Positions 34,592 to 45,314 of a stretch of DNA of 64,000 nt are shown here, in pieces (within the stretch, counting starts at the first letter, position 1; each line of letters opens with the position of its first letter). This stretch comes from Alitabrizicola rongguiensis (lineage in GTDB: Bacteria > Pseudomonadota > Alphaproteobacteria > Rhodobacterales > Rhodobacteraceae): contig NZ_JAKENF010000001.1 of NCBI RefSeq assembly GCF_021491355.1, forward strand, positions 930,001 to 994,000. Reading direction: 5' to 3'. Below the pieces are notes generated by a model. It ran no database searches. It was given only the letters and a program-made list of their open reading frames with translations, and was not told where the DNA came from. The position numbers and the translations under genes were made by a program.

Positions 34592-37312
34592 TCAGACAAG
34601 CTTGCCGTGGCAATGCTTGAACTTCTGGCCAGAGCCGCACGGGCAGGGGTCGTTGCGCCCCGGATTGCCCCATGTCGCGGGGTCGGATTCGTCAAATCCG
34701 GCAAGTCGCGTTCCCGCCGGCTCGGCATCGCCCGCCATCGCCGGTTCAGGTTGAGGCTGTGGCGCCTGCGCGCGTTGCATCGCCTGCTGCTGCGCGATCA
34801 GTTGCGCCATCATCTGCTGCTGCTCTTCCGCCGTCAGCGGACGCACCTGCGCCAGCTTCTGGGTAACTTCGCTACGCAGCGAGTTCAGCATGCTTTCGAA
34901 CAGCTGGAAGGCTTCGGTCTTGTATTCGTTCAATGGGTCACGTTGCGCATAGCCGCGGAACCCTACGACCGAGCGCAGGTGCTCGAGCCGCAATAGGTGC
35001 TCGCGCCACTTGCCGTCGATGGTCTGCAGCAACAACTGCTTCTCGATGCTGCGCATGGTCTCGGGACCGAAAGCCTCGAGCTTTTCCGCCATCATCTTGT
35101 CAGCGGCCTCGGTGACGCGCTCGCGGATCACATCTTGGTCGACGCCTTCTTCGGCGGCCCAGGAGGCGACCGGCAGATCGAGGTTCAGATGCTCGCGCAG
35201 CGAAGCCGCAAGACCGGCCGCATCCCACGAGTCGGCATAGGACTTTGGCGGCATGTGCAAGTCGACCAGATCGTCGATCACCTGATCGCGCATATCCGCT
35301 ACGATTTCCGACAGATCCTCGGCCCGCATGATATCCAGACGCTGGCCAAAGATCGCCTTGCGCTGGTCGTTCATCACGTCGTCGAACTTGAGAAGCTGCT
35401 TGCGGATGTCGAAGTTTCTACCCTCGACCTTCGCCTGCGCCTTTTCCAGCGACTTGTTCACCCAAGGATGAACGATCGACTCGCCTTCCTTCATCCCGAG
35501 CGTCGACAGAACCTTGTCCAGCCGCTCTGACCCGAAGATGCGCATGAGGTCATCTTCCAGCGACAGGAAGAAGACCGACCGGCCCGGGTCACCCTGACGG
35601 CCCGAGCGGCCGCGCAGCTGGTTGTCGATGCGTCGGCTTTCGTGCCGTTCGGTCGCAAGAACGAACAGGCCTCCGGCATCCTTGACCTTGTCTTTCTCTT
35701 CCGCGTGCTCCGCCTCGATGCGGGCGCGCACCTCGTCAGGGTGCAGATGCGGATCGGCGGCAATGGCCTCGAGCACCTTCATCTCGACGCTGCCGCCCAA
35801 CTGGATGTCGGTCCCACGGCCCGCCATGTTGGTCGCGATTGTTACCGCGCCCAGACGGCCCGCTTCGGCCACGATCTTGGCTTCCTGTTCGTGCTGGCGG
35901 GCGTTCAGCACATTGTGCGGAATGCCCTCTTTCTTCAGCAGGTCCGACAGGATCTCCGATTTTTCGATCGAGGTCGTGCCCACAAGGATCGGCTGGCCCT
36001 TGGCATGGGCCTCCTTGATCTCCTTGACGATCCCCTCGTACTTCTCGCGCGCGGTTCGGAAGACCTGGTCGTGTTCGTCCTTCCGCTGGACCGGGCGGTT
36101 CGTCGGGACCTCGACGACACCAAGGTTGTAGATCTCGGCGAATTCCTCGGCCTCGGTCGCCGCAGTACCGGTCATGCCGGACAGCTTTTCATAGAGGCGG
36201 AAGTAGTTCTGGAAGGTGATGCTGGCCAGAGTCGTGTTTTCTGGCTGGATCTTCACGCCTTCCTTGGCCTCGATGGCCTGATGCAGACCATCCGACAGGC
36301 GACGACCGACCATCATGCGGCCAGTGAATTCGTCGATCAGCATGACCTCGTCGTTGCGCACGATGTACTGCTGGTCCTTGTGGAACAGCGTATGGGCGCG
36401 CAGGGCCTGCGTCACGTGATGGACGATGGTTGTGCTTTCCGGGTCGTAGAGCGACTGGTTCTCGGGCAGGATACCGGCCTTCTGCAGCAGTTGCTCGATC
36501 TCTTCGTTGCCCTCTTCGGTATAGGTCACGACGCGGGTCTTTTCGTCGACCTTGTAATGCTCGGGGTTCAGGCTGGGGATGAGCTTGTCGACCGCGACGT
36601 AAAGCTCGGACCGGTCCTGCGACGGGCCCGAGATGATGAGCGGCGTGCGGGCTTCATCCACAAGGATCGAGTCGACCTCGTCGACGATGGCGAAGAAGTG
36701 TCCGCGCTGAGCCATCTCCTCGATCGACCCCTTCATGTTGTCGCGAAGGTAGTCGAAGCCCAGTTCGTTGTTGGTCGCATAGGTGATGTCGGCCTTATAG
36801 GCGACACGCTTTTCCGCGTCGGGCTGCTGCGGCACCACGACACCGGTGGTCAGGCCAAGTGCGCCATAGACCTTGCTCATCCATTCGGCGTCACGACGGG
36901 CAAGGTAGTCGTTGACCGTCACGACATGCACGCCCTTGCCGGGCAGCGCGTTCAGGTAGGCCGGGAAGGTCGCGACAAGGGTCTTGCCCTCGCCCGTCTT
37001 CATCTCGGCGATGTTGCCCTGATGCAGGAAGATGCCGCCCATCAGTTGGACGTCGAAGGCGCGCAGGCCAAGCGCGCGCTTCGCGGCCTCGCGGCAATTG
37101 GCGAAAGCTTCCGGAAGAAGATCGTCAAGGCTTTCGCCTTTGGCGATGCGTTCCCTGAACTCAGCCGTCTTGGCGATGATCTGTTCGTCGGTCAGCGCGG
37201 CGAACTCCGGCTCGAGCGCGTTGATCTTCGCCACGATAGGGCGCACCGACTTGACCTTGCGGTCGTTCGGGGTGCCAAAGACCTTCCGCGCGAGCGTTCC
37301 GAGACCCAGCAT
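34592..37312 (-). CDS. secA: preprotein translocase ATPase SecA
   Basis: 906 aa from ATG 37312 ([21 protein letters not shown], the family start; a longer in-frame extension is out of family). SecA drives Sec-dependent protein export at SecYEG. Seen: [20 protein letters not shown] (Walker A), [20 protein letters not shown] (DEAD-type motif), [28 protein letters not shown], and the C-terminal zinc site [15 protein letters not shown] that binds SecB. The linker before it is Gln/Ala/Pro-rich, as usual. It diverges from a parvulin gene across 187 bp. Confidence 0.98.
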   Translation of the reverse strand: MLGLGTLARKVFGTPNDRKVKSVRPIVAKINALEPEFAALTDEQIIAKTAEFRERIAKGESLDDLLPEAFANCREAAKRALGLRAFDVQLMGGIFLHQGNIAEMKTGEGKTLVATFPAYLNALPGKGVHVVTVNDYLARRDAEWMSKVYGALGLTTGVVVPQQPDAEKRVAYKADITYATNNELGFDYLRDNMKGSIEEMAQRGHFFAIVDEVDSILVDEARTPLIISGPSQDRSELYVAVDKLIPSLNPEHYKVDEKTRVVTYTEEGNEEIEQLLQKAGILPENQSLYDPESTTIVHHVTQALRAHTLFHKDQQYIVRNDEVMLIDEFTGRMMVGRRLSDGLHQAIEAKEGVKIQPENTTLASITFQNYFRLYEKLSGMTGTAATEAEEFAEIYNLGVVEVPTNRPVQRKDEHDQVFRTAREKYEGIVKEIKEAHAKGQPILVGTTSIEKSEILSDLLKKEGIPHNVLNARQHEQEAKIVAEAGRLGAVTIATNMAGRGTDIQLGGSVEMKVLEAIAADPHLHPDEVRARIEAEHAEEKDKVKDAGGLFVLATERHESRRIDNQLRGRSGRQGDPGRSVFFLSLEDDLMRIFGSERLDKVLSTLGMKEGESIVHPWVNKSLEKAQAKVEGRNFDIRKQLLKFDDVMNDQRKAIFGQRLDIMRAEDLSEIVADMRDQVIDDLVDLHMPPKSYADSWDAAGLAASLREHLNLDLPVASWAAEEGVDQDVIRERVTEAADKMMAEKLEAFGPETMRSIEKQLLLQTIDGKWREHLLRLEHLRSVVGFRGYAQRDPLNEYKTEAFQLFESMLNSLRSEVTQKLAQVRPLTAEEQQQMMAQLIAQQQAMQRAQAPQPQPEPAMAGDAEPAGTRLAGFDESDPATWGNPGRNDPCPCGSGQKFKHCHGKLV

Positions 37313-37499
37313 TTCTTCTCCGCCTGGCCGTTCCTGACAAGATCGTGTGAGGCCCGGGCCTTGCCCGCCCTCACCGGCTTCCATAGAAGAGCCAACAAAG
37401 GCGCAGGCGCCCCGTCTCACGCGACCAAGGCGATGTAAGGGGCATGGGCCAGAGTGTCAACGTCGCTTAGGGAAGCGGCCTGTTCAGGAGAAGGTGAAT

Positions 37500-38354
37500 A
37501 TGCGGAAACTTGCAGGTTTCGGGGCTGCTCTGGTTCTCGGCACGGCGCTTGCCACGGGCACGGTCGCCCCTGCTCTGGCCGAAGGCGAAACCGCCGATAC
37601 GGTGGTGGCCACGGTCAACGGCACCAACATCACCCTCGGACAGGTCATCGCCCTGGGTCAGCGCCTGCCCCAGCAATACCAGAACATGCCGGACGATGCG
37701 CTTTTCAACGGCATCGTCGACCAGCTTGTTCAGCAGACGGCACTTGCCCAGTCGCTCAACGGCAAGCTGACCAAGGCGGACGAGATCAACCTCGAGAACA
37801 ACCGTACGGGCTATCTCGCCGGCAACGTCATTCAGGCCGCAGCAGCTGCGGCGGTGACGGACGAAGCGCTGCAGAAGGCCTATGACGCAAAGTACGCGTC
37901 GGTTACCCCGGGCACCGAGTATCACGCCGCCCATATCCTCGTCGCTGACGAGGCAAAGGCAAAGGATCTCAAGGCGCAGATCGATGGCGGCGCTGACTTT
38001 GCAGAGCTTGCCAAGGCCAATTCTTCGGACGGCTCGGCCGCCAACGGCGGTGATCTGGGCTGGTTTGGTGTTGGCATGATGGTCAAGCCGTTCGAGGATG
38101 CTGTGGTCAAGCTGCAGCCCGGCCAGGTGTCCGACCCGGTGCAGACCCAGTTCGGCTGGCACATCATCAAGCTCGACGAAACCAGACCCGCACCCGTTCC
38201 GACGCTCGACGAAGTGAAGGCCGAACTGGCCAACGAACTTCAGACCCAGGCGGTCGAGGCGAAGGTCAAGGAAATCACCGACGCAGCGAAGATCGAGAAG
38301 GTCCAGGGGATTGACCCCAAGCTGCTGCGCGATCAGAACCTCATCGCGAACTGA
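37500..38354 (+). CDS. periplasmic parvulin-type peptidyl-prolyl isomerase
   Basis: 284 aa from ATG 37500, preceded by AGGAGAAGG. Signal peptide MRKLAGFGAALVLGTALATG... ending near APALA. A SurA/PrsA-like N-terminal helical region (VATVNGTNITLGQVIALGQRLPQQYQNMPDDALFNGIVDQLVQQ) is followed by a rotamase domain (residues ~140-235: YHAAHILVADEAKAKDLKAQIDGGADFAELAKANSSDGSAANGGDLGWFGVGMMVKPFEDAV). It assists folding of exported proteins, and so is functionally apt beside secA. It is followed by argJ on the same strand, 20 bp downstream. Confidence 0.93.
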   Translation: MRKLAGFGAALVLGTALATGTVAPALAEGETADTVVATVNGTNITLGQVIALGQRLPQQYQNMPDDALFNGIVDQLVQQTALAQSLNGKLTKADEINLENNRTGYLAGNVIQAAAAAAVTDEALQKAYDAKYASVTPGTEYHAAHILVADEAKAKDLKAQIDGGADFAELAKANSSDGSAANGGDLGWFGVGMMVKPFEDAVVKLQPGQVSDPVQTQFGWHIIKLDETRPAPVPTLDEVKAELANELQTQAVEAKVKEITDAAKIEKVQGIDPKLLRDQNLIAN

Positions 38355-38374
38355 TCCGGCGCGGAGGAACGGGA

Positions 38375-39724
38375 ATGGGCAAGACCGACTGGAAGGCTGA
38401 AGCCAAGGCACTGAAGAAGAAGGTGGCCAGGCTTCGTGAAAAGGTCGGCGAAGTGGTGCAGGATCTGCCCAAGATCAAGACACCCAATCCCGTTTCTCCG
38501 CTTGCCCCGGCTGGCGGTTTTCCCGATCTCCCGGTGATCGACGGAGTGGAATTCGCCGCCGTCGCCGCAGGAGTCCGCTATGCCAACCGGACAGACGTGA
38601 TGCTGGTGCGGCTTGCTCCGGGTACCGCGATTGCCGGGGCCTTCACCCGCTCTTCTACCCGCGCGGCCTGCGTGCTCGACTGCCAGGACAAGCTGGCATC
38701 GGCGGTTCCACCCCGCTCGGGGGCGGCAATCGTGGTGAACTCGGGCAACGCCAATGCTTTCACGGGAAAAGCCGGGGTCGCCTCGGTCAGGGCCGTCACA
38801 GGAGCCGTTGCCAAGGCTCTTGGCGTGCCTGCCTCGCGGGTCTTTTCCTCGTCGACCGGCGTGATCGGCGAACCGCTGCCCCATGACCGTATCGTTACAA
38901 GCCTCGACGAGGCGGTTGGGGGGCTTGATGCCGGCGGCATCTCGATGGCCGCCCGTGCGATCATGACCACCGACACCTTCCCAAAGGGGGCTTCGGCGAC
39001 CGTGGCCGGTGATGGCGGGACGATCCGCATCGCAGGAATTGCCAAGGGCTCGGGCATGATCGCGCCCGACATGGCGACCATGCTCGTCTACATCTTCACT
39101 GACGCAAAGATCGCCGCGCCGCTCTTGCAGAAGATGGTGTCACGGCAAGTGGACGACACCTTCAATGCGATCACTGTGGATAGCGACACCTCGACTTCGG
39201 ACGCGCTGATCGTTGCCGCAACCGGCCGCAGCCCAGCAGCCGAGATCACGGCCCGCTCTGCGGTCGCCAAACCGTTCGAAGCGGCGCTGAGGGCGGTCAT
39301 GCTTGACCTTGCCCAGCAAGTGGTTCGCGACGGCGAAGGCGCGACGAAGTTCGTAGAGGTCCGGGTCACGGGTGCGGCCAGTGCGGAAGATGCGCACAAG
39401 GTCGCGATGAGCATCGCGAACTCGCCTCTGGTCAAGACCGCGATCGCCGGACAGGACCCGAACTGGGGCCGGATTGTTGCCGCAGTGGGGAAATCCGGGG
39501 CGAAAGCCGACCGCGACCGTTTGTCGATTCGGTTTGGCGACATTCTGGTCGCTGAAAAGGGCTGGCGCGCGACGAGCTACCATGAGGAAGACGGTGCGTC
39601 CTACATGAAACTGCCTGAACTGGTCATCTCCGTGGACCTCGGTCTGGGCAAGTGCGCCAAGACGGTCTGGACTTGCGATCTGACGCATCGCTACATCGAC
39701 ATCAATGCCGATTACCGGTCCTGA
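38375..39724 (+). CDS. argJ: bifunctional ornithine acetyltransferase / N-acetylglutamate synthase
   Basis: 449 aa. ArgJ recycles the acetyl group from N-acetylornithine to glutamate in arginine synthesis. The autocleavage region GSGMIAPDMATMLVYIFTDA with the nucleophilic Thr is intact, as are RSTRAACVLDC, NSGNANAFTG and the C-terminal THRYIDINADYRS. The canonical N-terminus (VSPLAPAGGFPDLPVIDGV) starts near residue 41; before it is a lysine-rich amphipathic extension (MGKTDWKAEAKALKKKVARL...). CGGAGGA lies 8 nt before ATG 38375, so the extension seems to be translated. Confidence 0.96.
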   Translation: MGKTDWKAEAKALKKKVARLREKVGEVVQDLPKIKTPNPVSPLAPAGGFPDLPVIDGVEFAAVAAGVRYANRTDVMLVRLAPGTAIAGAFTRSSTRAACVLDCQDKLASAVPPRSGAAIVVNSGNANAFTGKAGVASVRAVTGAVAKALGVPASRVFSSSTGVIGEPLPHDRIVTSLDEAVGGLDAGGISMAARAIMTTDTFPKGASATVAGDGGTIRIAGIAKGSGMIAPDMATMLVYIFTDAKIAAPLLQKMVSRQVDDTFNAITVDSDTSTSDALIVAATGRSPAAEITARSAVAKPFEAALRAVMLDLAQQVVRDGEGATKFVEVRVTGAASAEDAHKVAMSIANSPLVKTAIAGQDPNWGRIVAAVGKSGAKADRDRLSIRFGDILVAEKGWRATSYHEEDGASYMKLPELVISVDLGLGKCAKTVWTCDLTHRYIDINADYRS

Positions 39725-39734
39725 AGGGGCTGGG

Positions 39735-40133
39735 ATGAGAGTCGTCCTTGTCTCGGCAGTCGCCTTGATCGACAGCGAGGGGCGAGTGCTTCTCGCGCAA
39801 CGGCCAGAAGGCAAGTCCTTGGCAGGTCTTTGGGAATTTCCCGGCGGCAAAGTTGAGCCGGGAGAGACACCGGAGGCGGCGCTCATCCGTGAGTTGAAAG
39901 AAGAACTTGGCATCGACACCTGGAAAAGCTGCCTCGCGCCTCTGACCTTCGCCAGCCATTCCTACGAGGATTTCCACCTGCTCATGCCGGTTTTCGCCTG
40001 CCGCCGGTGGGAGGGAATCACTTCTCCGCGAGAGGGTCAAAAACTCGCTTGGGTCCGCCCGCAAGCGCTGCGGGATTACCCCATGCCCCCGGCCGATTTG
40101 CCGCTGATACCGATCCTGCGCGATTGGCTTTGA
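39735..40133 (+). CDS. mutT: MutT-type Nudix hydrolase (8-oxo-dGTP diphosphatase)
   Basis: 132 aa from ATG 39735 (AAGGGG upstream); the ATG at 39705 lies inside argJ. The Nudix box GGKVEPGETPEAALIRELKEELGI is complete. The size and the LWEFPGGKVEPGE wording match MutT, which removes oxidised guanine nucleotides to prevent A:T to C:G mutation. It begins 10 bp after argJ, probably the last gene of that operon, with a weak terminator-like hairpin 18 bp after the stop. Confidence 0.92.
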   Translation: MRVVLVSAVALIDSEGRVLLAQRPEGKSLAGLWEFPGGKVEPGETPEAALIRELKEELGIDTWKSCLAPLTFASHSYEDFHLLMPVFACRRWEGITSPREGQKLAWVRPQALRDYPMPPADLPLIPILRDWL

Positions 40134-40150
40134 TACGAAAGTATTGGTTT

Positions 40151-40174
40151 GGCGGTCCTTCGCCTTCTTTTTTT
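40151..40174 (+). terminator. weak intrinsic terminator after mutT
   Basis: GGCG (40151-40154) pairs with CGCC (40161-40164) around a 6-nt loop, followed by TT, C and a run of seven T (40168-40174). The stem is short, so termination may be partial. Confidence 0.5.
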
Positions 40175-40269
40175 GCTTACTTTCTACTAATAGATGAAAT
40201 TTTGGTGATGATTTCTTGAACGATCTCTGGCTAGATTGTTTCCAGAATGACGGCAAAAGGGGGAGAGGA

Positions 40270-40410
40270 ATGCTGAGGACGATTTCTTTGGGGAGCTGCG
40301 TTTCAGTTCAGGGTGTTCTGGTCAACCAACTCGCTGATGGGAAGGTTGTGGTTAAGGTCGACGAGAAGACATTTGTCGGCTTTCCGGTGCAGACGATCCG
40401 CAAGTCCTGA
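40270..40410 (+). CDS. small hypothetical protein (46 aa)
   Basis: ATG 40270 with GGAGAGG just upstream; the protein starts MLRTISLGSCVSVQGVLVN and ends FPVQTIRKS. It is predicted to be mostly beta strands with alternating hydrophobic residues (KVVVKVDEKTFVGFPV). I do not recognise the family. The 130 bp before it are markedly A/T-rich compared with the rest of the window, suggesting a strong independent promoter. A strong terminator follows 24 bp after its stop, so it is probably a monocistronic unit. An in-frame TTG start at 40216 would add 18 residues but lacks a Shine-Dalgarno. Confidence 0.6.
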   Translation: MLRTISLGSCVSVQGVLVNQLADGKVVVKVDEKTFVGFPVQTIRKS

Positions 40411-40433
40411 ACTCGCGGCAAACGAGCAGAATG

Positions 40434-40466
40434 AAAAAGGCCGGGTGTTGGGACCCGGCCTTTTTC
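40434..40466. terminator. bidirectional intrinsic terminator between small ORF and infB
   Basis: AAAAAGGCCGGGT (40434-40446) pairs perfectly with ACCCGGCCTTTTT (40454-40466). A/T runs on both sides make it work for the small ORF on the plus strand and for the infB operon on the minus strand. Confidence 0.92.
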
Positions 40467-40485
40467 ATTGTCTGTCAGGCGTCGA

Positions 40486-43029
40486 TCAGGCGAGCTTGCG
40501 CTCGACTTCCTCGCGCTCGAAGATTTCGATGACGTCGCCTTCGCGGATATCTTCGTAGTTTTCGAAAGCCATGCCGCATTCCTGGCCCGAGATGACTTCC
40601 TTGACCTCGTCCTTGAAGCGCTTGAGCGTCTTGAGCGTGCCTTCGTGGATGACGACGTTGTCGCGCAGCAGGCGTACGCCAGCAGAACGACGCGCCACAC
40701 CTTCGGTGACAAGGCAGCCCGCGACCTTGCCCACGCCAGAGACCTTGAAGACCTCCTTGATCTGGGCATAGCCGATGAAGTGCTCGCGCACCTCGGCCTT
40801 GAGCAGACCCGACGCGGCGGCTTTCACATCGTCCACAAGGTCATAGATGACGCTGTAGTAGCGAATCTCGACACCCTTCTGGTTCGCGCTCTGCCGGGCC
40901 GAGGCATTGGCCCGCACGTTGAAACCGATGATCGGGCAGTTCGAGGCTTCCGCCAGACCCACATCGGTATCGGTGATCGCACCGACCCCGTAATGGAGCA
41001 CGCGCACGCGCACCTCTTCGTTGCCGACCTTCTCCAGCGCCTGCACGATGGCTTCCGCCGAACCTTGCACGTCGGCCTTCACGATCACTGGCAACTCGGC
41101 CACGTTGGCATCCGCCTTGGCCTTGGCCATCAGCTGTTCCAGCGTTGTCGCCGCACCAGCCGCCGCACGCTTGTCCTTGGCCGCCTTCTCGCGATAGGTG
41201 GCGATCTCACGCGCCTGCGCTTCGGTTTCGACCACGTTCAGCGTATCACCGGCTTGCGGCGTGCCGTTCAGGCCCAGGACCTCGACCGGAACCGACGGGC
41301 CGGCTTCGCCAACCGTCTCGCCTCGATCGTTGATGAGCGCGCGCACCTTGCCCCACTGTTCGCCGACAACAAAGATGTCGCCGCGCTTCAGTGTACCGCT
41401 CTGCACCAGAACGGTGGCGACGGGGCCGCGACCGACATCGAGCTTGGCTTCGATGACGGCGCCTTGCGCCGGCCGCTGCGGGTTGGCCCGCAGGTCCAGA
41501 AGTTCCGCCTGAAGCGCGATGGCATCCAGAAGGTCATCCAGGCCTTGCCCGGTTAGCGCCGACACCTCGACGTCCAGCACATCGCCCGACATCTTCTCGA
41601 CGATGACTTCGTGCTGCAGCAGGTCGGTCCGCACCTTGTCCGGGTTAGCCGAATGCTTGTCGATCTTGTTGATCGCCACGATCATCGGCACCTTTGCCGC
41701 CTTGGCGTGGTTGATCGCCTCGATCGTCTGCGGCATGACCGCATCATCCGCAGCCACAACCAGCACGACGATGTCCGTCACCTGAGCGCCCCGCGAGCGC
41801 ATCGAGGTAAAGGCAGCGTGGCCCGGGGTGTCGAGGAAGGTCAGAACCGCGCCCTTGTCGGTCGTCACCTGATAGGCGCCGATATGCTGGGTGATCCCGC
41901 CAGCCTCGCCCGAGACGACGTTGGTCTTGCGCAGCGCGTCAAGCAGCGACGTCTTGCCGTGGTCGACATGGCCCATGATCGTGACGATCGGGGGCCGCGG
42001 TTGCAAGTCCTCGGGCTTGTCGGCAACGCTGTCGATTGCCTGTTCGACGTCTGCATCGGTCACGCGCACGGCGTGGTGGCCGAATTCCTCGATCACCAGT
42101 TCGGCGGTATCGGCGTCGATGGTCTGGTTCATGGTGACCATCATGCCCATCTTCATCAGCGCCTTGACCACATCCGCGGCCCGTTCGGCCATGCGGTTGG
42201 CAAGTTCCTGCACGACGATGGTTTCCGGCAGCTGCACGTCGCGCACCTGCTTCTCGGCCTTTTGGCCAAAACCCATCGCCTTCTGGCGAGCTTTTTCCTG
42301 CTTGCGCTTCATTGCGGCAAGGCTGCGGGTCCGCCCGCCTTCGCCATCAAGCGCGGCCGTCAGGGTCAGCTTGCCGGCGCGGCGATCATTGTCGCCCTTC
42401 GCCTTGGCGCGGGCATCACGGTCGCCGCCACGGTCATCGCGTTCGCGATCGGTCTTGCGCGGGCTGAGGCCGGGTTTGGCCGAACCGGGCGCAGCTGCAC
42501 CGCGCGCCGGGGCTTCCTCGGCAGGAGTCGCAGCCGGCGCACGTGCCTCCGTCTTGGCAGGACGTTTCTGTTCCTCGGCTGCACGGCTGGCGCGAATCTC
42601 GGCCAGCTGGCGCGCGCGCTCTTCCTCTTCGGCCTTGGCACGCGCTGCGGCAGCGCGTTCGCGCTCTTCGCGTTCCTTCGCCTCGATTTCTTCCCGCTTG
42701 CGCTGACGTTCCTCTTCGCGCGCAGCTTCCTCGGCAGCACGTTGCGCGGCTTCGCCGGCCTCGCGCGCCTTGGCGTTCCGCAGCGCCGCGAGGCGGCGTT
42801 CCATTTCGGCATCCGAGATGCCGGCCGGCCGTTTCGACGGATCGCCCAGATGCGCAGCACCGGTTGCCGCCCCGGTTCCGGCCGTGCCGGGCTTGGGCGG
42901 GGCAACCACGCGCTTGCGCTTGGTCTCGACCACGACGCTCTTCGTCCGGCCGTGGCTGAAGCTCTGCTTCACCTGACCTGAACGGGGGCCGCCAAGGCCA
43001 AGAGGTTTCTTGCCGTCAGTATCGCTCAT
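40486..43029 (-). CDS. infB: translation initiation factor IF-2
   Basis: 847 aa. The GTPase that places fMet-tRNA on the 30S subunit and joins subunits. The N-terminal third is a long charged Ala/Glu/Arg coiled-coil ([46 protein letters not shown] in parts). Then the G domain: G1 [15 protein letters not shown]3 DTPGHAAF, G4 INKIDKH; the C-terminal domains end in VERKLA. ATG at 43029 overlaps the stop of the YlxR-type gene by 4 nt. Last gene of the rimP-nusA-ylxR-infB operon, ending at a strong terminator. Confidence 0.98.
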   Translation of the reverse strand: MSDTDGKKPLGLGGPRSGQVKQSFSHGRTKSVVVETKRKRVVAPPKPGTAGTGAATGAAHLGDPSKRPAGISDAEMERRLAALRNAKAREAGEAAQRAAEEAAREEERQRKREEIEAKEREERERAAAARAKAEEEERARQLAEIRASRAAEEQKRPAKTEARAPAATPAEEAPARGAAAPGSAKPGLSPRKTDRERDDRGGDRDARAKAKGDNDRRAGKLTLTAALDGEGGRTRSLAAMKRKQEKARQKAMGFGQKAEKQVRDVQLPETIVVQELANRMAERAADVVKALMKMGMMVTMNQTIDADTAELVIEEFGHHAVRVTDADVEQAIDSVADKPEDLQPRPPIVTIMGHVDHGKTSLLDALRKTNVVSGEAGGITQHIGAYQVTTDKGAVLTFLDTPGHAAFTSMRSRGAQVTDIVVLVVAADDAVMPQTIEAINHAKAAKVPMIVAINKIDKHSANPDKVRTDLLQHEVIVEKMSGDVLDVEVSALTGQGLDDLLDAIALQAELLDLRANPQRPAQGAVIEAKLDVGRGPVATVLVQSGTLKRGDIFVVGEQWGKVRALINDRGETVGEAGPSVPVEVLGLNGTPQAGDTLNVVETEAQAREIATYREKAAKDKRAAAGAATTLEQLMAKAKADANVAELPVIVKADVQGSAEAIVQALEKVGNEEVRVRVLHYGVGAITDTDVGLAEASNCPIIGFNVRANASARQSANQKGVEIRYYSVIYDLVDDVKAAASGLLKAEVREHFIGYAQIKEVFKVSGVGKVAGCLVTEGVARRSAGVRLLRDNVVIHEGTLKTLKRFKDEVKEVISGQECGMAFENYEDIREGDVIEIFEREEVERKLA

Positions 43030-43661
43030 GCGTTCTTCGTATCCTTTTCGACGGACTTACCGTCGGTCTGCTTGCGTAGTCCTGCAAGCTTTGCCGCTTC
43101 CTCTACAACACGCTCGGTGAGTCCGCCAGCCGCAAGCGCGCCGTGTATGGCATGATCCCGGCCGAAGGACAAACCCAATTCCCGGGATGTCAGACAACCG
43201 ATGAATGTATCGGGGCCTTCAGGCGGGCGGAGCTTGGATTTGCCGCGCTCCGATCCGTCACTGGCCTGGATCAGGATCCTGGCTTCACCTTTGGTCAGCC
43301 AGTCCTTCACCTTCTCGAAGCCGGTCACCGCAGATCCAGCCTTTCGAGCAAGAGAGATAAGATCGATAACACGCCGCGCAAGCTGCGCCTCGATTTCATC
43401 CACCAGATCGGGCGGAACGGTTACGCTTGTCTTTGCCGCACGGCTGAACAGCCCCTTCTTCACCGCCTTCTCAAGCGCGGCCCGGTCGGCGCTGACATAG
43501 TAGCCCCGGCCGGGCAGCCGGCCCAGGAGATCGGGGACGACCTGCCCCTCCGGTCCCGTGACAAAGCGGATCATTCCAGGCTTCGGCTGGCTGTCGCCCG
43601 TGACGATGCACCGGCGTTCCGGCCCATCCTCACGATCCTTTTCCCGACCTCCGCGTGTCAC
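43026..43661 (-). CDS. YlxR-family (DUF448) RNA-binding protein with L7Ae-like domain
   Basis: 211 aa from GTG 43661, preferred because GGAGG ends 8 nt upstream; a GTG at 43670 abuts the same GGAGG and is too close. The N-terminal DUF448 domain ([45 protein letters not shown]) is followed by a ribosomal L7Ae-like domain ([42 protein letters not shown]). The family lies between nusA and infB in many bacteria and binds RNA or RNase P in some. Operon position fits exactly; its function here is inferred. Confidence 0.93.
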   Translation of the reverse strand: MTRGGREKDREDGPERRCIVTGDSQPKPGMIRFVTGPEGQVVPDLLGRLPGRGYYVSADRAALEKAVKKGLFSRAAKTSVTVPPDLVDEIEAQLARRVIDLISLARKAGSAVTGFEKVKDWLTKGEARILIQASDGSERGKSKLRPPEGPDTFIGCLTSRELGLSFGRDHAIHGALAAGGLTERVVEEAAKLAGLRKQTDGKSVEKDTKNA

Positions 43662-43685
43662 GGGGTACACCTCCGAGGCCTGAAA

Positions 43686-45293
43686 TCAGGCCTCGGCCTC
43701 CTCATCTTCGCCTTCCGCGGCATCTTCGGCCTCAGTCGGGTCGACCCAGCCCAGCATCACGCGGGCGGTCATCACGAGGTTCTGCGCCTCTTCCAGGCTC
43801 ATGTCGAACTTCTCGAGCAGGCCCTCATCTTTCACCCGCTGGCCGTTGACCGTGGTCCAGCCGCCGGCCAGTTCCCAGTCGGCGCAGGTGGCGAAATCTT
43901 CCAGCGTCTTGATCCCGTCCTTGCCGAGCGCTTCCAGCATCTGGGGCGTCAGGCCCTCGAAGTTGATTAGGCTCTCGTCCACTCCAAGGGCGATAGCGTT
44001 CTCCATCGCCTTCTTGTTTGCGGCTTCAAGGTAGTCGCGGGCGCGAGCCTGCAGTTCCTCGGCCGTGCCCTCGTCGAAGCCGTCGATCGACAGAAGTTCG
44101 TCGATATCGACATAGGCCACTTCCTCGAGGTTGGTGAAACCTTCGGAAACCAGCAGCTGTGCCATCATCTCGTCGACGTCCAGCGTCTCCATGAACAGGT
44201 TGGTGCGCTCGGTGAACTCGGCCTGACGGCGGGCCGATTCGTCGGCTTCCGTCATGATGTCGATGTCGAGACCGGTCAGCTGGCTGGCCAGACGCACGTT
44301 CTGGCCGCGACGGCCGATGGCGAGCGACAGCTGCTCGTCCGGCACCACGACTTCGATCTTGCCGGCGTCGTCATCGATCACGACCTTGGAAACTTCAGCG
44401 GGCTGCAGCGCGTTCACAAGGAACGTCGCCTGGTCCTGGTTCCACGGAATGATGTCGATCTTCTCGCCCTGAAGCTCGTTCACCACGGCCTGCACGCGGC
44501 TGCCACGCATACCCACGCAGGCGCCGACCGGGTCGATCGAGTTGTCATAGCTGATGACGGCGATTTTCGCGCGCGAACCGGGGTCACGGGCGACGGCCTT
44601 GATCTCGATGATGCCGTCGTAGATCTCCGGCACTTCCATCTTGAACAGCTCGGCCATGAACTCCGGCGCGGTGCGCGACAGGAAGATCTGCGGCCCACGG
44701 GCCTCGCGGCGAACGTCCTTGATGTAGGCGCGGATGCGGTCGCCGATGCGATAGGCTTCACGGCCGATCTTCTCGTTGCGGCGCAGGATGGCCTCGCCGC
44801 GACCGTTCAGGTCGATGATGATGTTGCCGTATTCCTCGCGCTTCACGGTGCCGTTCAGGATAGTGCCCTTGCGGTCCTTGAATTCTTCGTACTGGCGGTC
44901 GCGCTCGGCTTCGCGGACCTTCTGCAGGATGACCTGCTTGGCCGACTGCGCGGCGATGCGGCCAAGATCCACGGGCGGAACTTCATCGATCACCTCGTCG
45001 CCGACCTTCGGATCGGCGAGGTAGTTCTTCGCCTGCTTGACGGTCAGCTGCGCCTGATAGTTCTCGACCGCGTCATCCTCGACGACGGTGCGGATGCGGG
45101 CAAACGTGGCGCGGCCGGTCTTGCGGTCGATCTTCACGCGGATGTCGAGCTCACTGCCGTAGCGCGACTTGGCGGCCCGGGCGAGGCTTTCTTCCATCGC
45201 CTGGATGACCAGGTCGGGGTCGATCATCTTCTCGCGCGCGACGGCCTCGGCGGTCTGGAGAAGTTCAAGCTGGTTGGCAGAGGTGATCGCCAT
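43686..45293 (-). CDS. nusA: transcription termination/antitermination factor NusA
   Basis: 535 aa. NusA binds RNA polymerase to modulate pausing, termination and antitermination. N-terminal RNAP-binding domain ([38 protein letters not shown]), S1 domain ([29 protein letters not shown]), KH domains ([44 protein letters not shown]) and two C-terminal helix-hairpin-helix repeats, ending in an acidic tail. It lies between rimP (21 bp upstream) and the YlxR gene (24 bp downstream). Confidence 0.98.
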   Translation of the reverse strand: MAITSANQLELLQTAEAVAREKMIDPDLVIQAMEESLARAAKSRYGSELDIRVKIDRKTGRATFARIRTVVEDDAVENYQAQLTVKQAKNYLADPKVGDEVIDEVPPVDLGRIAAQSAKQVILQKVREAERDRQYEEFKDRKGTILNGTVKREEYGNIIIDLNGRGEAILRRNEKIGREAYRIGDRIRAYIKDVRREARGPQIFLSRTAPEFMAELFKMEVPEIYDGIIEIKAVARDPGSRAKIAVISYDNSIDPVGACVGMRGSRVQAVVNELQGEKIDIIPWNQDQATFLVNALQPAEVSKVVIDDDAGKIEVVVPDEQLSLAIGRRGQNVRLASQLTGLDIDIMTEADESARRQAEFTERTNLFMETLDVDEMMAQLLVSEGFTNLEEVAYVDIDELLSIDGFDEGTAEELQARARDYLEAANKKAMENAIALGVDESLINFEGLTPQMLEALGKDGIKTLEDFATCADWELAGGWTTVNGQRVKDEGLLEKFDMSLEEAQNLVMTARVMLGWVDPTEAEDAAEGEDEEAEA

Positions 45294-45314
45294 GTCGGTT
45301 CTCCCGGGAAGGTC

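Noticed and set aside
35642-37438. 598-codon plus-strand open frame opposite secA
   Set aside because: It is antisense to a complete, motif-perfect SecA; composition and sequence look like a GC-rich shadow frame without any recognisable domain.
41611-42981. 456-codon plus-strand open frame opposite infB
   Set aside because: Shadow of the IF-2 coiled-coil region; low-complexity Arg/Leu/Ala product without motifs.
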